Below are positions 8,442 through 19,196 of a stretch of 64,000 nucleotides of DNA, piece after piece (positions within the stretch are counted from its first letter, which is position 1; every line of letters begins with the position of its first letter). The DNA lies in the NCBI GenBank assembly GCA_019637395.1, contig JAHBVR010000002.1, forward strand, positions 257,495 to 321,494, given 5' to 3'. The position numbers and the translations under genes were made by a program. The notes beneath the pieces are model-generated. The model was given only the letters and a program-made list of their open reading frames with translations. It was not told the origin of the DNA and did no database searches. Source of the stretch: Vulcanimicrobiota bacterium. Lineage in GTDB: Bacteria; Vulcanimicrobiota; Xenobia; Xenobiales; JADMJV01.

Positions 8442-9341
8442 ATGAGCATAGAGGACTGGCAGGCTTTCGTAGTCCTGGCCGAGCACCTGCACTTCGCGCG
8501 CACGGCTGATTTGCTGGGGCTGACCCAACCCGCTTTGAGCAAGCGCATTCAGAAGTTGGAAGACGACCTCGGAGGCCAGCTTTTCGAGCGCGGACGCCAG
8601 GGGACTCGCCTGACCTCGCTGGGCGAGCAGTTGCTCGGGCGAGCTCAGCGTTGCCTGGCTTCTTTTCACGACCTGGCCGAGCACGCCCGGCGCCTGGCCG
8701 CCGGCCAGATCGGTCGCTTGCGCATCGGCTTTGGCTTTCACACCTTGGAGTTGGTGCCGCGCTTGCTCATGAATCTGCGCAAACCCGGGGACGAAATCGA
8801 GGTGGAGTTGCGCGATATGTCCACCAAAGAGCAACTGCTGGCTCTGGGAAATCATCAGTTGGACATCGGTTTTCTGCGCCTGCCGTTGGGACCACCCTGG
8901 GCCACGCTGGCGGTCAGCGAAGACGAAGTGGTGCTGGTCAGCCATCGCGAACATCCCGTTTCCGGCTTGCCCGAGTGCCGGGACCTTCCTTTCATTCTGG
9001 TTTCCGCTCAGCGTTCTCCCACGCTTTACGAACATTCACTGCAGCTTTGCGCGGCCTGCGGCTTTCATCCCAGGGTCGTGCAACAGGTGCCCGAAATTCC
9101 TACCGCCCTGGCTCTGGTGCGGGCCGGGATGGGAGTGGCGCTATTGACCGGCTCCTTTGTGAGCAGTCACGAGGCTGGAGTCCACGTGGTCACCCTGGCG
9201 GGGTTACCCTCACGCTGGCAGGTGGGGGCCGCCTGGCATCCTCAAGACCGCAATCCCGTTCTGCAACGGTTTCTGAAGCTGCTGGAAGAACGAGAGCAGC
9301 AGGGCCGGTCTGGCCCTGAACGAACCCCCGGCCATGGCTAA
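8442..9341 (+). CDS. LysR-type transcriptional regulator
   Basis: A 299-residue LysR-family regulator. The N-terminal winged helix-turn-helix is seen at residues 18-40 ([17 protein letters not shown]), followed by a linker helix and a periplasmic-binding-like effector domain (about 90-290, starting RLRIGFGF). Unusually for this family it is not divergent from its likely target: its last eight bases overlap the start of the malate:quinone oxidoreductase gene, so both share a transcript. It is divergent from the HAD phosphatase gene, and autoregulation from that 70-base gap is possible. Effector unknown. Confidence 0.9.
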   Translation: MSIEDWQAFVVLAEHLHFARTADLLGLTQPALSKRIQKLEDDLGGQLFERGRQGTRLTSLGEQLLGRAQRCLASFHDLAEHARRLAAGQIGRLRIGFGFHTLELVPRLLMNLRKPGDEIEVELRDMSTKEQLLALGNHQLDIGFLRLPLGPPWATLAVSEDEVVLVSHREHPVSGLPECRDLPFILVSAQRSPTLYEHSLQLCAACGFHPRVVQQVPEIPTALALVRAGMGVALLTGSFVSSHEAGVHVVTLAGLPSRWQVGAAWHPQDRNPVLQRFLKLLEEREQQGRSGPERTPGHG

Positions 9342-10818
9342 ACCGCATTTCTCCACCGAAGTCGACGTGCTCCTGGTGGGCGCCGGCATTATGAGCGCCA
9401 CCCTGGCGGCTCTGCTGCGCCAACTCGATCCCGAGCTCAGCATCGAGATCTTCGAGGTGCTGGAGGCACCGGCTCTGGAGAGTTCCAACGCCTGGAATAA
9501 CGCCGGCACCGGCCACGCCGCGCTGTGCGAATTGAATTATACGCCCGAGAGAAGCGACGGCACCATCGATATTTCCAAGGCCCTGGATGTCAACACGGAA
9601 TTCGATCTGTCGCGCCAGTTCTGGTCTTATCTGGTGAAGCAGAGAGTCATTTCCGACCCTGGCCGGTTCATTCATCCGGTGCCCCATTTGAGCTTCGTGC
9701 ACGGCGAAAAGAATGTCGATTATCTGCGCCGACGCTTTGAGGCGCTATCCGCTCACCATTGCTATGCGGGCCTGGAATTCTCCCAGGACAGACAGCAGAT
9801 CGCGGAGTGGATTCCCCTGGTCATGGAGGGACGCGAACCTGCGCAGCCGGTGGCGGCCACCCGCATGCTGGGCGGAACCGACGTCGATTTTGGCGCTCTC
9901 ACGCATTTGCTGCTGGGCCAGCAGTTCGAGATTCATTACCGGCGCCGCGTCCAGGCTTTGAAGCGGCTCGATGGAGGTTGGGAAGTCACGGTTCGTAACG
10001 AAAAGACCGGCAATGCCAGCTACGTCTGGGCGCGCCACGTGTTTCTGGGAGCCGGGGGCGGGACGCTGGCTCTGCTGCAGAAATCCGATATTCCCGAGGC
10101 TCGCGGGTTCGCCGGCTTCCCGGTCAGCGGGGAGTTTTTGCACTGCGATGACCCGGAGGTTTGCGCTCGCCACCAGGCCAAGGTCTATGGAAAGGCGGCG
10201 GCGGGCACCCCGCCGATGTCGGTGCCGCACCTGGACAAGCGCCAGATCGACGGGAAGGCCTCGTTGCTTTTTGGTCCCTACGCCGGATTTTCGACAAGGT
10301 TTTTGAAGCACGGCTCGTACCTCGACCTTTTCTCCTCGATCGATCCGGATAATCTGTTACCCTTGCTGGCGGTGGGGAAAGACAATCTCGAATTGGAGAA
10401 GTATCTGGTCGGCCAGGTTTTGCAGACCGAGCAGGCCCGCTTCGAAGCCCTGCGTGAGTATTATCCGAAGGCCAGGAAGGGAGACTGGCAGCTGAAGGTG
10501 GCCGGACAGCGCGTGCAAATCGTCAAGAAGGACGCCAAGAAAGGTGGAGTGTTGCAGTTCGGCACCGAGCTGGTGACTTCCGCCGACGGCTCGCTCAGCG
10601 CCCTGCTGGGCGCCTCACCCGGCGCTTCCACCTCCGTCTGGATCATGCTCGAGGTTCTCAAGAAATGCTTCCCCGAGCCATGGGCCTCAGAGGCCTGGCG
10701 GCAAAAACTTAAGGCCATGATCCCTTCCTTCGGCCACAATCTGATCGAAGACGCCGAGTTACTGCGCCGTGTGCGCCAGGAGACGGCCGAGACCCTGAAT
10801 ATCAATCACCGCCTTTGA
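9334..10818 (+). CDS. mqo: Malate:quinone oxidoreductase
   Basis: A 494-residue flavoprotein matching Mqo in length and motifs. The FAD-binding dinucleotide fold starts [15 protein letters not shown], followed by the characteristic [22 protein letters not shown] segment in which the Asn-Asn-Ala-Gly-Thr-Gly-His core is diagnostic; [10 protein letters not shown] sits near the C-terminus. Mqo oxidises malate to oxaloacetate at the inner face of the membrane and feeds electrons to quinone, replacing or assisting NAD malate dehydrogenase in the TCA cycle. It overlaps the LysR gene upstream, and its TGA overlaps the ATG of the following regulator, so three genes form one unit. Confidence 0.95.
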   Translation: MAKPHFSTEVDVLLVGAGIMSATLAALLRQLDPELSIEIFEVLEAPALESSNAWNNAGTGHAALCELNYTPERSDGTIDISKALDVNTEFDLSRQFWSYLVKQRVISDPGRFIHPVPHLSFVHGEKNVDYLRRRFEALSAHHCYAGLEFSQDRQQIAEWIPLVMEGREPAQPVAATRMLGGTDVDFGALTHLLLGQQFEIHYRRRVQALKRLDGGWEVTVRNEKTGNASYVWARHVFLGAGGGTLALLQKSDIPEARGFAGFPVSGEFLHCDDPEVCARHQAKVYGKAAAGTPPMSVPHLDKRQIDGKASLLFGPYAGFSTRFLKHGSYLDLFSSIDPDNLLPLLAVGKDNLELEKYLVGQVLQTEQARFEALREYYPKARKGDWQLKVAGQRVQIVKKDAKKGGVLQFGTELVTSADGSLSALLGASPGASTSVWIMLEVLKKCFPEPWASEAWRQKLKAMIPSFGHNLIEDAELLRRVRQETAETLNINHRL

Positions 10819-12122
10819 TGGACCCTCAAGACCAGCTCGCTCTTTTACTCCGGGTCAACGCGGTGCTTCATTCCACTCGCACGATCGAGCAGATCATGGC
10901 GGATTTGATTGAGGAAGTGATCTCCACTTTGCAGGCCTGGCGTGGCTTCGTAGTGGTTCGCCGCGGGCAGGAGTGGGAGGTGATGGCCAGCCACCGGATG
11001 GAACCGGAGGTTCACCCTGACTGGCTCTACAGCCGCACGGTGGTGCGCAAGGTGGCCGAGAGCGGGGAGCCGGTGATTACTTCGGATGCTATGGCGGATT
11101 GCCGCTTTCATCAGGTCAGCAGCGTCACCCTGCAGGGAATCCACTCGATCATGTGTGCTCCTTTGCGCTGGGATGGGGAGGTTCGCGGGGTGGTCTACGC
11201 CGACCACAGCATCCGCCACGCGGTGTTTCAGCAGAGCCATCTGGAAGTTCTCAAAGCCATCGCCGATCAGGCCTCACGCGCTCTGGAGATGGCCGCTTTG
11301 CATCAGCAGTTGCAGCACATTCACCGGCAGCATCCCACCCCGGCCGCCACCGTCGACTATCTGGTGCAGTCTTTGAGCGACGACGGGCGGCCGCCGGTGC
11401 CGGCCGCCGAGATTCCCGGCACAGGCCTGGTCATTCGCCTGTTCGGGCCTTTTCAGGTCTGGGTCCATGGTGAAAAGCGCGAGCACTGGTCGACGCGTAA
11501 GAATCGCGATTTATTGGCCTATCTGGCCAGCCAGTTCGGCCAGGTGGTGCACGAAGACAGGCTGGTCGACCTGTTCTGGGGACAGGGCGGGAAATCGGGA
11601 CTGCATTCGCTGCACAACAGCATCACCCAGTTGCGCAAGTCGTTGGGCAAAGAAGCCGTGGTGCGCACTTTTGACGGCTATAAACTCGCGCCTGAAGCCT
11701 GGGTGGACGCCGACCAGTTTGCCCGGGCCTTTCGCGAAGGGCGGCGGGCCGCTCCGGAAGAGGCCCTGAACCTGTTGAGCCGGGCCGAAGCGCTGGTGGA
11801 AGGTGATTTCCTGGAGGGTTGGCAGGCTGACTGGGCGGAAGTCGCCAGGCAACGCTGGAGTGAGGAATTGCGCCAATGCCGGGCCCTGCTGGCCGAGAAT
11901 TTTGCCCGCCACGGTAAGCACATTCTGGCCGTGGAGGTGTGGAAACGGGTGCTCCAATGCGATAACTGCTGCGAAGAAGGCTATCGCGGGTTGTTCCTGG
12001 CCTATCGAGCGCTGGGGCGCCAGGCCGAGGCTCTGCGTCTCTATCAGAGCTGCGTGCAGGCTTATGCCGCCGAGTTGGAGCTGGAGCCTCCCGAGGAATT
12101 CGAGCGACTTGCCTATTTTTGA
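10818..12122 (+). CDS. GAF and BTAD domain transcriptional regulator
   Basis: A 434-residue protein. The N-terminal part (about 1-170) is a GAF sensor domain (TSDAMADCRFH, then APLRWDGEVRGVVYADH). A short linker leads to a winged helix at about 205-290 starting RLFGPFQVWV with TRKNRDLLAYLA, followed by a helical BTAD (bacterial transcriptional activator) repeat domain to the end, with ALRLYQSCVQ-type TPR helices. This layout is that of SARP-like regulators fused to a sensor. I prefer ATG 10818, overlapping the mqo stop, to a TTG one codon earlier. It may tune mqo or a redox response; that is inferred from position only. Confidence 0.85.
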   Translation: MDPQDQLALLLRVNAVLHSTRTIEQIMADLIEEVISTLQAWRGFVVVRRGQEWEVMASHRMEPEVHPDWLYSRTVVRKVAESGEPVITSDAMADCRFHQVSSVTLQGIHSIMCAPLRWDGEVRGVVYADHSIRHAVFQQSHLEVLKAIADQASRALEMAALHQQLQHIHRQHPTPAATVDYLVQSLSDDGRPPVPAAEIPGTGLVIRLFGPFQVWVHGEKREHWSTRKNRDLLAYLASQFGQVVHEDRLVDLFWGQGGKSGLHSLHNSITQLRKSLGKEAVVRTFDGYKLAPEAWVDADQFARAFREGRRAAPEEALNLLSRAEALVEGDFLEGWQADWAEVARQRWSEELRQCRALLAENFARHGKHILAVEVWKRVLQCDNCCEEGYRGLFLAYRALGRQAEALRLYQSCVQAYAAELELEPPEEFERLAYF

Positions 12123-12183
12123 GTGAGGTTTGAGCAAGGGCATCTAGGTTGAGTTCAGCAAAAGTTTGGAGGACTCGACACCA

Positions 12184-13503
12184 ATGACCCCACGGATCCA
12201 ACTGCTGGCTCTGCAACCCGCCGTGTGCCAGGACAGCTCCACCACTGTGCAACTGCTGGTGCGCCTGCGCGCCCCCAAGCCGGAGATGGACGGGAGGCCT
12301 CCGCTGAATGTGGGTCTTTCCATCGATCGTTCCGGCTCCATGAACGGTCTGCCCCTGGAGCGGGCCAAAGAGGCCGCCGCGCACCTGGTCCAGCAGTTGC
12401 AAGAGACGGACTGTGTCAGCGTGGTTGCTTTTGACAGCCTGGTCGAGGTGCTGGCTCCCTTCCAGCGGGCCCGCGCGCGTCAGTCGATTTTGTCAAGTCT
12501 GAGCGCCCTGTGCGCCCGGGGAGGCACCAATCTTTTCCAGGGCTGGCAAGACAGCTGCCGGCAGGTGGCCGAGGGCCTGCAGGGACGGCGTCTGAATCGG
12601 GTCATCCTGCTCTCGGATGGCGGCGCCAACGAGGGGGTAGTGCATCCGCTGCGCATCGCCGAAGAAGTGGCCCGCTGGCAGAGCCGGGGCATCACCACCA
12701 CCACCATCGGACTGGGTCAGGGTTACAATGAGGACTTGCTGTCGGCCATGGCCAAAGCGGGCAGCGGCAGCTTTTACCACGTGCAGACGCCCGCCGACAT
12801 CGAGTCGGCCTTTCAGGTGGAAATGCTGGGTCTTTCCGCCACCTTCGGCCAGGCTGTCAGTTTGGGTATCACCCCCGAGGAGGGAGTTGAGGTCACGCGG
12901 GTTTACAACGTGCTCGACGAAACAGAGCGCGGCCGGCTCAAAGTGGCCGATCTGGTGCACGGCTGCCCGGTGGAGGTGGTCATCGAGCTGCAGGTGGCTC
13001 CTCAGAGCGAAGAACGGGACCTGTGCCGCTTCCGGCTGGCCTGGAACGAGGTGGAGACTCAGAACCGCCAGTCCACCGAAGTGCGCCTGCGCCTGCCGGT
13101 AGTGCCCCGCGGCCAGCTCAGCGAGTTCCCCCTGAATCTGGAGGTGGCCCAGAAACGGGCCCTCAAACTCAGCGCCCGCCTGCTCGGCGAGGCCATTGGC
13201 AAGATTGACCAGAAGGAGCGCGCAGTGGCCCGGCAGGCCCTGCAAGCGGCTCTCGACGTGCTGGGCGAGGCCCCCGCCTGCGCTGAGATCGAGCAGTCCC
13301 GCCAACAGTTGCAATCGCTGCTCCAGCAACTCGAGAACGGCGACTTCAGCGGAGCCCGCAAATTCGCCACCTTCGCCAGCTCCTCGGTCAGCCTGGGAAG
13401 CATCGTCATGCACGGCTGGGTCAAAGCCTTCATGGCCCTACCGCCCGACCAGCGCACCCCGGAAAAGGCCGAAGAATTGCGCAAGGCCAGCGGTTGGATG
13501 TAA
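12184..13503 (+). CDS. Von Willebrand factor A domain protein
   Basis: A 439-residue soluble protein with a complete VWA domain and metal-ion-dependent adhesion site: DRSGS (D48, S50, S52), T115 in GGTNLFQ, and D145 in LLSDGG. After the VWA domain come a beta-rich region (about 215-320) and a helical, Gln-rich C-terminal region. No signal peptide is present, so it is probably cytoplasmic and acts in metal-dependent protein binding. ATG 12184 has GGAGGA ten bases upstream. No MoxR-type AAA ATPase, the usual partner of such proteins, is adjacent. It follows the BTAD regulator after a 61-base gap. Confidence 0.85.
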   Translation: MTPRIQLLALQPAVCQDSSTTVQLLVRLRAPKPEMDGRPPLNVGLSIDRSGSMNGLPLERAKEAAAHLVQQLQETDCVSVVAFDSLVEVLAPFQRARARQSILSSLSALCARGGTNLFQGWQDSCRQVAEGLQGRRLNRVILLSDGGANEGVVHPLRIAEEVARWQSRGITTTTIGLGQGYNEDLLSAMAKAGSGSFYHVQTPADIESAFQVEMLGLSATFGQAVSLGITPEEGVEVTRVYNVLDETERGRLKVADLVHGCPVEVVIELQVAPQSEERDLCRFRLAWNEVETQNRQSTEVRLRLPVVPRGQLSEFPLNLEVAQKRALKLSARLLGEAIGKIDQKERAVARQALQAALDVLGEAPACAEIEQSRQQLQSLLQQLENGDFSGARKFATFASSSVSLGSIVMHGWVKAFMALPPDQRTPEKAEELRKASGWM

Positions 13504-13508
13504 AGGGC

Positions 13509-14408
13509 TTATTCCCCTTTGACCTGGTTTCGCCCGGCCCGCTTGGCTTCATAAAGTTGCGCGTCAGCCCGCTGGATCAGTTCACCGGGCGTATCTCCGA
13601 CTTCCGGCGCCATGCAGGCCACGCCCAGGGAAAGAGTGACGTGAGAACCGACCGTGGATTTTTCGTGGGTCAGCTCCAGAGCGCGCACCCGTTCCAGCAG
13701 CTCGTTGGCCACGTGGACCGCTCCGCCCAGGTCGGTGTCGGGCAGGACGCAGGCGAACTCCTCGCCGCCGTAGCGGGCCACCGTCTCGGAGGGCCGGCGG
13801 GCCCCGCCGATCAAGGAACGCCCCACCGCGCGCAGGCACTCGTCGCCCTGGAGGTGACCGTAAAAATCGTTATAGGGCTTGAAGCAATCAATATCCATGA
13901 GAATGAGCGAAATCGGTGACTTGCGCCGAATGGCGCTGCGCCACTCGCGCTCCAAGGACTCATCAAAATGGCGCCGATTGGGGATGCCGGTCAGACCGTC
14001 GGTGGCCGCCTGGCTTTCGAGCATGTCGCGGTAGTGCTTGAGTTCCAGGTGGTTGCGCACGCGCGCCTTCACGATGGCCGGCGAAAAGGGTTTGGTAATG
14101 TAGTCGATGGCGCCGATTTCCAGCCCGAAGGCCTCGTCCGTTTCATCTTTCAGAGAAGTGATGAAAATCACGGGAATCTTAGCCGTCAGCGGATTGCTTT
14201 TCAATTGTTTGCAGACCTGATGGCCGTCCATCTCGGGCATGACCACGTCGGTCAAAATAATATCCGGGCGCTGGTTGACGGCGATGTCCAGTCCGTCGGC
14301 TCCCTTGGTGGCGAAGACGAAGCGGTAGTCGGGGCTCAGGATCTGGCCCAGCAGCTTCAGATTGGCCGGAGCATCGTCGATAGCCAGCACGGTGGATTTC
14401 TCGCTCAT
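13509..14408 (-). CDS. Response regulator with GGDEF diguanylate cyclase domain
   Basis: A 299-residue protein with an N-terminal receiver domain (acidic pair D11-D12, phospho-acceptor D54, K106) and a C-terminal GGDEF domain with the active-site signature GGEEF at 214-218. It should make cyclic di-GMP when phosphorylated. The product-inhibition I-site, normally RxxD five residues before the signature, reads Arg-Pro-Ser-Glu (205-208), so feedback inhibition may be altered. Its ATG overlaps the stop of the hybrid kinase gene by four bases, which makes that kinase the obvious partner. It ends six bases from the convergent VWA gene. Confidence 0.92.
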   Translation of the reverse strand: MSEKSTVLAIDDAPANLKLLGQILSPDYRFVFATKGADGLDIAVNQRPDIILTDVVMPEMDGHQVCKQLKSNPLTAKIPVIFITSLKDETDEAFGLEIGAIDYITKPFSPAIVKARVRNHLELKHYRDMLESQAATDGLTGIPNRRHFDESLEREWRSAIRRKSPISLILMDIDCFKPYNDFYGHLQGDECLRAVGRSLIGGARRPSETVARYGGEEFACVLPDTDLGGAVHVANELLERVRALELTHEKSTVGSHVTLSLGVACMAPEVGDTPGELIQRADAQLYEAKRAGRNQVKGE

Positions 14409-17400
14409 TTGGCCCCTTTCGCCTCGGAGGCCAACAAATCTTTGAGGGCTCGCAAGCTATTTTGGGCGGCCGAGAAGTCCAACCGGTCCATGTCGCGGGC
14501 CAGTTGGTCCACGTTCGGGTCCCAGGAACCGTTGCCCAGACTGGAGCGAAGCACTTCGAAGCGCTCGGTGGCCTCAAAGTCTTGCGCGGCCAGCAGACTT
14601 TCCAGTTCCACCAGCAGAGGGCCGACCTCCTCGGCCACCCGGGTCTCGGACGGCAGCGCGGGAAGATTCGCCAGCGCCGGCAAAACCACCGCCAGAGCGC
14701 GGCTCAGGCGCTCCACATCCGAACCACCGGCTTCCAGTTCGCCGGCGGCGGCGGCCACCTCGTCCATGCCTAAAGTGGCGGCCGTGCCCCGCAAAGTATG
14801 CATGGCGATGCGGCGTTCTTCGCCGCTGCCCATTTTGTCCACCACCTCGCGCCAGGTGGCCGCGAAATCCAGCAGCAAATTGCGCAGCAGGGCGACATTG
14901 CCGGACATTCGCCGCAGCGCGGCTTTCACATCGACTCCGGGAAGGTCCGGCCAATCCGGTATGATTTGCTCTTGGAGAAGCACAACTTTGGACGGGTCGA
15001 TCCAGCGCAGCAGGGTCGAGACCAGTTGAAAGGGCTCGATGGGTTTGGCCACATGGTCGTTCATGCCGGCAGCCAAACATTTCTGACGTTCCGACTCGAC
15101 GGCATGGGCGGTGACGGCGATGATGGGCAGGCTTAAGGACAGTTCCTTACGGATCAGCCCGGTGGCTTCGTAACCGCCCATAATGGGCATCTGTACGTCC
15201 ATCAACACGGCTGCGAAGTCCGAATCCTCCCGCAGTTTATCTACGGCGTGGAGTCCGCTCACCGCGATCTCGACGGTCGCACCCAGGCGCTCAAGGATTT
15301 CCCGAACCACCTGTTGATTGATGGCGTTGTCTTCAGCCACCAGGATGCGCACGCCCTGAAAGAGATCGCCGGAGAAGTCCTCCTCGGTCTTGGCCATGAT
15401 GGCGTTGCCGACCGGCGTGCCGCCGAAGGCGGCCACGATGTGGTCGAAAAGAATCGACGGGTTGACGGGCTTGAGGAGAAAGGCCTGCAGGCCCAGACTC
15501 TCGGCCTGAAAGCGAATCTCGTCGCGGCCGTCGCCGGTGACCACGAATATCACCGGTAGTTTAGGAACGTGGGAGTCGGACTTGATGCGCCGGGCCGTTT
15601 CCAACCCATCGAACTCGGGCATTTTCCAATCCAGCAAAACCAGGTCGTAGGGACGTTCTCCGGCTTCGCCGGCGCGAATCAATTCGGCCACGCCGGCCCG
15701 GCCGGAATCGGCGGTGGTGACCGCAAAACGCATGGCCAGCAGCTCTTCGCGCAAGGTATCGCGCGCGATTTCATTGTCGTCGACCACCAGCACGCGGATA
15801 TTTTCCATGCCCGGGGGCGGTAAAAATTGCCGTTCCTGGCCGCTGTGATCGAGCGCGAAGGGCAAAACAAAAGTGAAGGTGCTGCCCACGCCGGGGTGGC
15901 TGAGCACGGAAATTTCCCCGCCCATCAGTTCCACCAGTTGTTTGGAAATCGACAGGCCCAGGCCGGTTCCCCCATACTTGCGGCTGGTGGAGCCGTCCGC
16001 TTGCGTGAAGGCGGAGAAGATTTTGCTTACCTGCTCCTCGGTCATGCCGATGCCGGTATCGCGCACCACGAAGCGGAGCAGCCCGGAACCGGAGCCTTCC
16101 TCTTCCTCGGCGATGGAAACCACCACTTCGCCGTGCTCGGTGAATTTGACGGCGTTGCTGGCCAGGTTGAGGAGCACCTGGCCGAGGCGCAGCGGATCGC
16201 CCACCAGCGCCTGGGGAGTTCCTTTGGCCACTCGAAAAATCAGCTCCAGACCCTTCTCGTCGGCCTTGAGGGCCAGAATGTTGGAGACGTTTTCGATGAC
16301 CTGGCTGAGATGAAAGGGAATATTCTCCACGTCGAGCCGCCCGGCTTCGATTTTCGAGAAATCCAGGATGTCGTTGATCAGATTGAGCAGGTTGCGCGAG
16401 GAAGACTGAATTTTGACCAGGTAGTCATGCTGTTTAGGGGTTAAGTCGGTGCGCAGAGCCAGATGGCTGAGACCCAGGATGGCGTTCATGGGAGTGCGAA
16501 TCTCGTGGCTCATGTTGGCTAGAAATTCACCTTTAAGCGCGTTGGCCGACTCGGCCGCTTCTTTGGCTTCGGCCAGACCGGCGCGGGCCAGCTCACGATC
16601 GTGGATGATGATGGCCAGCATCAGACCGACGGTGGTCAGGGCGAACAGGTAGAACCACAGGTTCAGCATGTGGGCGTGGGCCGCTTCGCCCTTGAAAATG
16701 CCCAACTGCTGCGCTTTTCCAATCATGGCCTGAATGCCCGTACAGGTGCACACCAGCAGGGCTCCGTGGCGGCCGAAGCTGACCGCTGCCCAGGCGACCA
16801 GCAAAAACATCCAGTAATCGTGATTGTAGGAACCCAGAATGTCGTGAAACCAGTCCATGAAGATAGCCCCGCCGGCCAAAAAGGCAAGGCCGAAGCAGGC
16901 GATCGTCATGGGCAGACGCTGTTGGCTCAGCCAGCCCTGGGGCAGGCGGCGCCAGACCAGCAAGATGGGGGCCACCAGCACGATGCCCAGACAGTCTCCC
17001 TGCCACCATTCGAAAAATACCGTAGGAGCATGGATCGGCGCGCCTTTCATGACCAGGCCCGTGCTGCCGGTGAAAGCGCTGACCGAGGCGCTCAGGCAGC
17101 CGAGCAAGGCCAGCCAGAGGTAGTCTGAGGGCTGTTCCAGATCGCGATGGAAGCTTTTTCGGCGGCGCAGCAGCCAGGCTCCCAGCAGAGCCGACCCGGC
17201 TTTGCCCAGACCGACCCAGGTGGCCAGGGGGATCTTGGCGGGATGGAAGGTGAGGTCGTTCAGGGTGCCATCTAAAAAGCCCCCGAGCAGCACGGCCGGC
17301 CACAGGCGCATCCCTCCCATGACCAGGCCCGCCAGGGCCAGGCCGCTACAGGGCCAGATCAGGATCGGCAGGCTGCGATTGGCGAAAAAGCTCGTGACCA

Positions 17401-17473
17401 GCTGGCTCAACGCAAAGTAAGCCAGCGCCAAAGCCAAGAACTTGATAATTTCCCATGGCCTGCGCCCGATCAC
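14405..17473 (-). CDS. Hybrid sensor histidine kinase (MASE1, HisKA, two receivers, Hpt)
   Basis: A multidomain membrane kinase of about 1022 residues. From the N-terminus: a MASE1-type sensor with eight or so membrane helices (to about 290), a linker coil, HisKA with H323 in SHEIRT, HATPase_c with N440 and the DTGIGM and GGTGLGL boxes, receiver 1 (phospho-acceptor D615), receiver 2 (D759) and a C-terminal Hpt domain with H892 in [11 protein letters not shown]. This is a complete phosphorelay in one chain. The likely output is the coupled REC-GGDEF protein. The start is uncertain: GTG 17473 fits the family's N-terminus, but ATG 17554 or 17566 upstream are possible. Confidence 0.9.
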   Translation of the reverse strand: MIGRRPWEIIKFLALALAYFALSQLVTSFFANRSLPILIWPCSGLALAGLVMGGMRLWPAVLLGGFLDGTLNDLTFHPAKIPLATWVGLGKAGSALLGAWLLRRRKSFHRDLEQPSDYLWLALLGCLSASVSAFTGSTGLVMKGAPIHAPTVFFEWWQGDCLGIVLVAPILLVWRRLPQGWLSQQRLPMTIACFGLAFLAGGAIFMDWFHDILGSYNHDYWMFLLVAWAAVSFGRHGALLVCTCTGIQAMIGKAQQLGIFKGEAAHAHMLNLWFYLFALTTVGLMLAIIIHDRELARAGLAEAKEAAESANALKGEFLANMSHEIRTPMNAILGLSHLALRTDLTPKQHDYLVKIQSSSRNLLNLINDILDFSKIEAGRLDVENIPFHLSQVIENVSNILALKADEKGLELIFRVAKGTPQALVGDPLRLGQVLLNLASNAVKFTEHGEVVVSIAEEEEGSGSGLLRFVVRDTGIGMTEEQVSKIFSAFTQADGSTSRKYGGTGLGLSISKQLVELMGGEISVLSHPGVGSTFTFVLPFALDHSGQERQFLPPPGMENIRVLVVDDNEIARDTLREELLAMRFAVTTADSGRAGVAELIRAGEAGERPYDLVLLDWKMPEFDGLETARRIKSDSHVPKLPVIFVVTGDGRDEIRFQAESLGLQAFLLKPVNPSILFDHIVAAFGGTPVGNAIMAKTEEDFSGDLFQGVRILVAEDNAINQQVVREILERLGATVEIAVSGLHAVDKLREDSDFAAVLMDVQMPIMGGYEATGLIRKELSLSLPIIAVTAHAVESERQKCLAAGMNDHVAKPIEPFQLVSTLLRWIDPSKVVLLQEQIIPDWPDLPGVDVKAALRRMSGNVALLRNLLLDFAATWREVVDKMGSGEERRIAMHTLRGTAATLGMDEVAAAAGELEAGGSDVERLSRALAVVLPALANLPALPSETRVAEEVGPLLVELESLLAAQDFEATERFEVLRSSLGNGSWDPNVDQLARDMDRLDFSAAQNSLRALKDLLASEAKGAK

Positions 17474-17528
17474 AAGGCCGAGGCTTCCACGCCCCAGGGG
17501 AAAACCCGTTCTCTGCGAACCCGACCGG

Positions 17529-18026
17529 GTGGAAAAAGACGATGCCACCTTCATGCGCCTGGCCATCGAATGGTCGCGGCGCGGCCTGGAAAGCGGCAAT
17601 GGGCCGGTGGGAGCGGTGATTGTGCGCAATGGCCTGATTTTAGGCGAGGGGCACAATCGCACCAGTGCCGATTTGGATGTGACCGCTCACGGCGAGATGG
17701 TGGCCATCCGCAACGGGGTCAGAAAGTCCGGGCGTCTGGACGGACTGGCCGGCGCCACCATTTACACCAACTGCCAGCCCTGTCCCATGTGCTATTCGGC
17801 CTGCCGCTGGGCGGGAATAACCCGAATCGTCTATGCCTTGAGTATCGAGGATACCTATGCCCTGGGAAAAGAACGGGGCTTCCTGGACGTGGAGCACTTT
17901 GCCGATCTGAGCAGGCCCCAGCGGGATCTTCCGCAGGTTCAAATCTTGCGCGCGGAAGCGATACCGGTGCTGGAAGAGTTTATTCTGAAATCAAGCCCAG
18001 TTCCCGGCGAATTCCCCGCAGGCTGA
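17529..18026 (+). CDS. Nucleoside/guanine deaminase-like zinc hydrolase
   Basis: A 165-residue cytidine-deaminase-fold protein. Zinc-site motifs are complete: His-Gly-Glu in [10 protein letters not shown] (zinc ligand and proton-shuttling Glu) and PCPMC (two Cys ligands). The overall pattern, with [10 protein letters not shown] before and a C-terminal helix, fits guanine deaminase or related nucleobase deaminases more than TadA. The start is probably GTG 17529; ATG 17553 is an alternative. The gene diverges from the hybrid kinase, and its 3' end overlaps the convergent unknown gene by 47 bases. The exact substrate cannot be told. Confidence 0.8.
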   Translation: MEKDDATFMRLAIEWSRRGLESGNGPVGAVIVRNGLILGEGHNRTSADLDVTAHGEMVAIRNGVRKSGRLDGLAGATIYTNCQPCPMCYSACRWAGITRIVYALSIEDTYALGKERGFLDVEHFADLSRPQRDLPQVQILRAEAIPVLEEFILKSSPVPGEFPAG

Positions 18027-19149
18027 TCGACTGCTCCGAGGGCAGTGTGGCCAGGTAAAATTCGAAGTCTTTCAATAGCCCTGAGACCTGCGAACGGCCT
18101 GCGGAGCTGGCCACCGCCTGGCGCGGACTTAGCCCTCCCAAGGCGGCTACTGCCTGGTCCGGCCAGCGCCGCGCCCATTCTTCGTAGCTCTGACGAATGC
18201 TCGACGCCGAGGGGGGCGCCTGTTGAGTGCGGCGCGGAACCGCGAAAGCGGGAATGCGCCGCAGACTCTCTCCCAGCCGGTCGGCCCGGCCCAGCGATTT
18301 ACATTCGAGAATCAAAGCATTTTTTTGTAGAACGAGCCGGCCCAGCTCCGAAGTGCCTATGAGCCAACGGGCGCTCTTCGGTGATTCCCAGTAGAGCTCG
18401 GGAAAATCGTCCAGGGCTCGGCGCACCAGGGTCGCGGCCGAAGGAGCAAAGGCAAAACGATCGCGGACCTGGCAGAGCGGCTCACCTTCCGGGGTTATCT
18501 GCAGGGGCATGGTGCATTCATCCAGTTCCTGCAGCCCCTGCCGGAAGCGCCTGGTCAGGCGGGCGGCCAGAGCCGGCTGGCCAACCGACTCGGGAGTCAG
18601 TTCCGAGCTGCGTATTTCCATAGCGATCTGACGGGCTTTCCAATCCGCCATGGGCCGAATATACATTCCCATCAGCAGAATTTCGTTTCCCACCTGGGCC
18701 AGACGCGCCAATAAGACGGCCTTGAGCATATCCGGCTCGGCCAGAGTGCTTTCCAGCACCCAGGCCCTTTCTCCGAAGAGCAGGTCCTCCATTAAAATGG
18801 AATGCCCTCGGCGGACTTCAATGATTGCGAAAATGGACAGGCGAACTTGCCGAAGGGCCCAGACCAGGGTCTTTTCCTGAGTCGAAAGAGCTGGCCGCTC
18901 CGCCAGAAAAGATTCGAACACAGTGGGCTGGCCGTAATGATAATAGACGAGCTGACCGTACCAATTCTCGAAGAGTTCCTGGTCGTCAAGCTTCAATTGC
19001 AGGTCGGCTTCGGCCTGACGAAACCAGGCGGTTCCTCGGCTGCGCAGCGCGAATTGGCGCAAGCGGTTACAAAATTGGGCCTCAAGCAGCAGAGCGGGGG
19101 AAGGAGCATTTCCACAAGGAGAGATCTCGGGTAGGCCGGTCGTGCTCAT
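17980..19149 (-). CDS. Uncharacterised protein with a C-terminal ALGG..PR.AV motif
   Basis: A 389-residue soluble protein, mostly helical, with no signal peptide. Near the C-terminus (about 330-370) it carries a short pattern, ALGGLSPRQAV then GR and LLKDFEF, that recurs at the ends of several uncharacterised bacterial proteins and resembles the core of MbcA/ParS-like domains. The N-terminal 200 residues are helical and Leu-rich; the middle contains a beta-rich section around LIGTSELGRLVL. No enzymatic motif is seen. It is convergent with the deaminase gene. Function unknown. Confidence 0.65.
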   Translation of the reverse strand: MSTTGLPEISPCGNAPSPALLLEAQFCNRLRQFALRSRGTAWFRQAEADLQLKLDDQELFENWYGQLVYYHYGQPTVFESFLAERPALSTQEKTLVWALRQVRLSIFAIIEVRRGHSILMEDLLFGERAWVLESTLAEPDMLKAVLLARLAQVGNEILLMGMYIRPMADWKARQIAMEIRSSELTPESVGQPALAARLTRRFRQGLQELDECTMPLQITPEGEPLCQVRDRFAFAPSAATLVRRALDDFPELYWESPKSARWLIGTSELGRLVLQKNALILECKSLGRADRLGESLRRIPAFAVPRRTQQAPPSASSIRQSYEEWARRWPDQAVAALGGLSPRQAVASSAGRSQVSGLLKDFEFYLATLPSEQSISLRGIRRELGLISE

Positions 19150-19196
19150 CCGGCCTCAATTTTTCGTCACTCCCGTGTGCCCTTCGGTCTTTGGGC

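Noticed and set aside
13968-15029. A 353-codon frame on the + strand
   Set aside because: Antisense to the hybrid kinase and the GGDEF gene, both of which have complete motifs.
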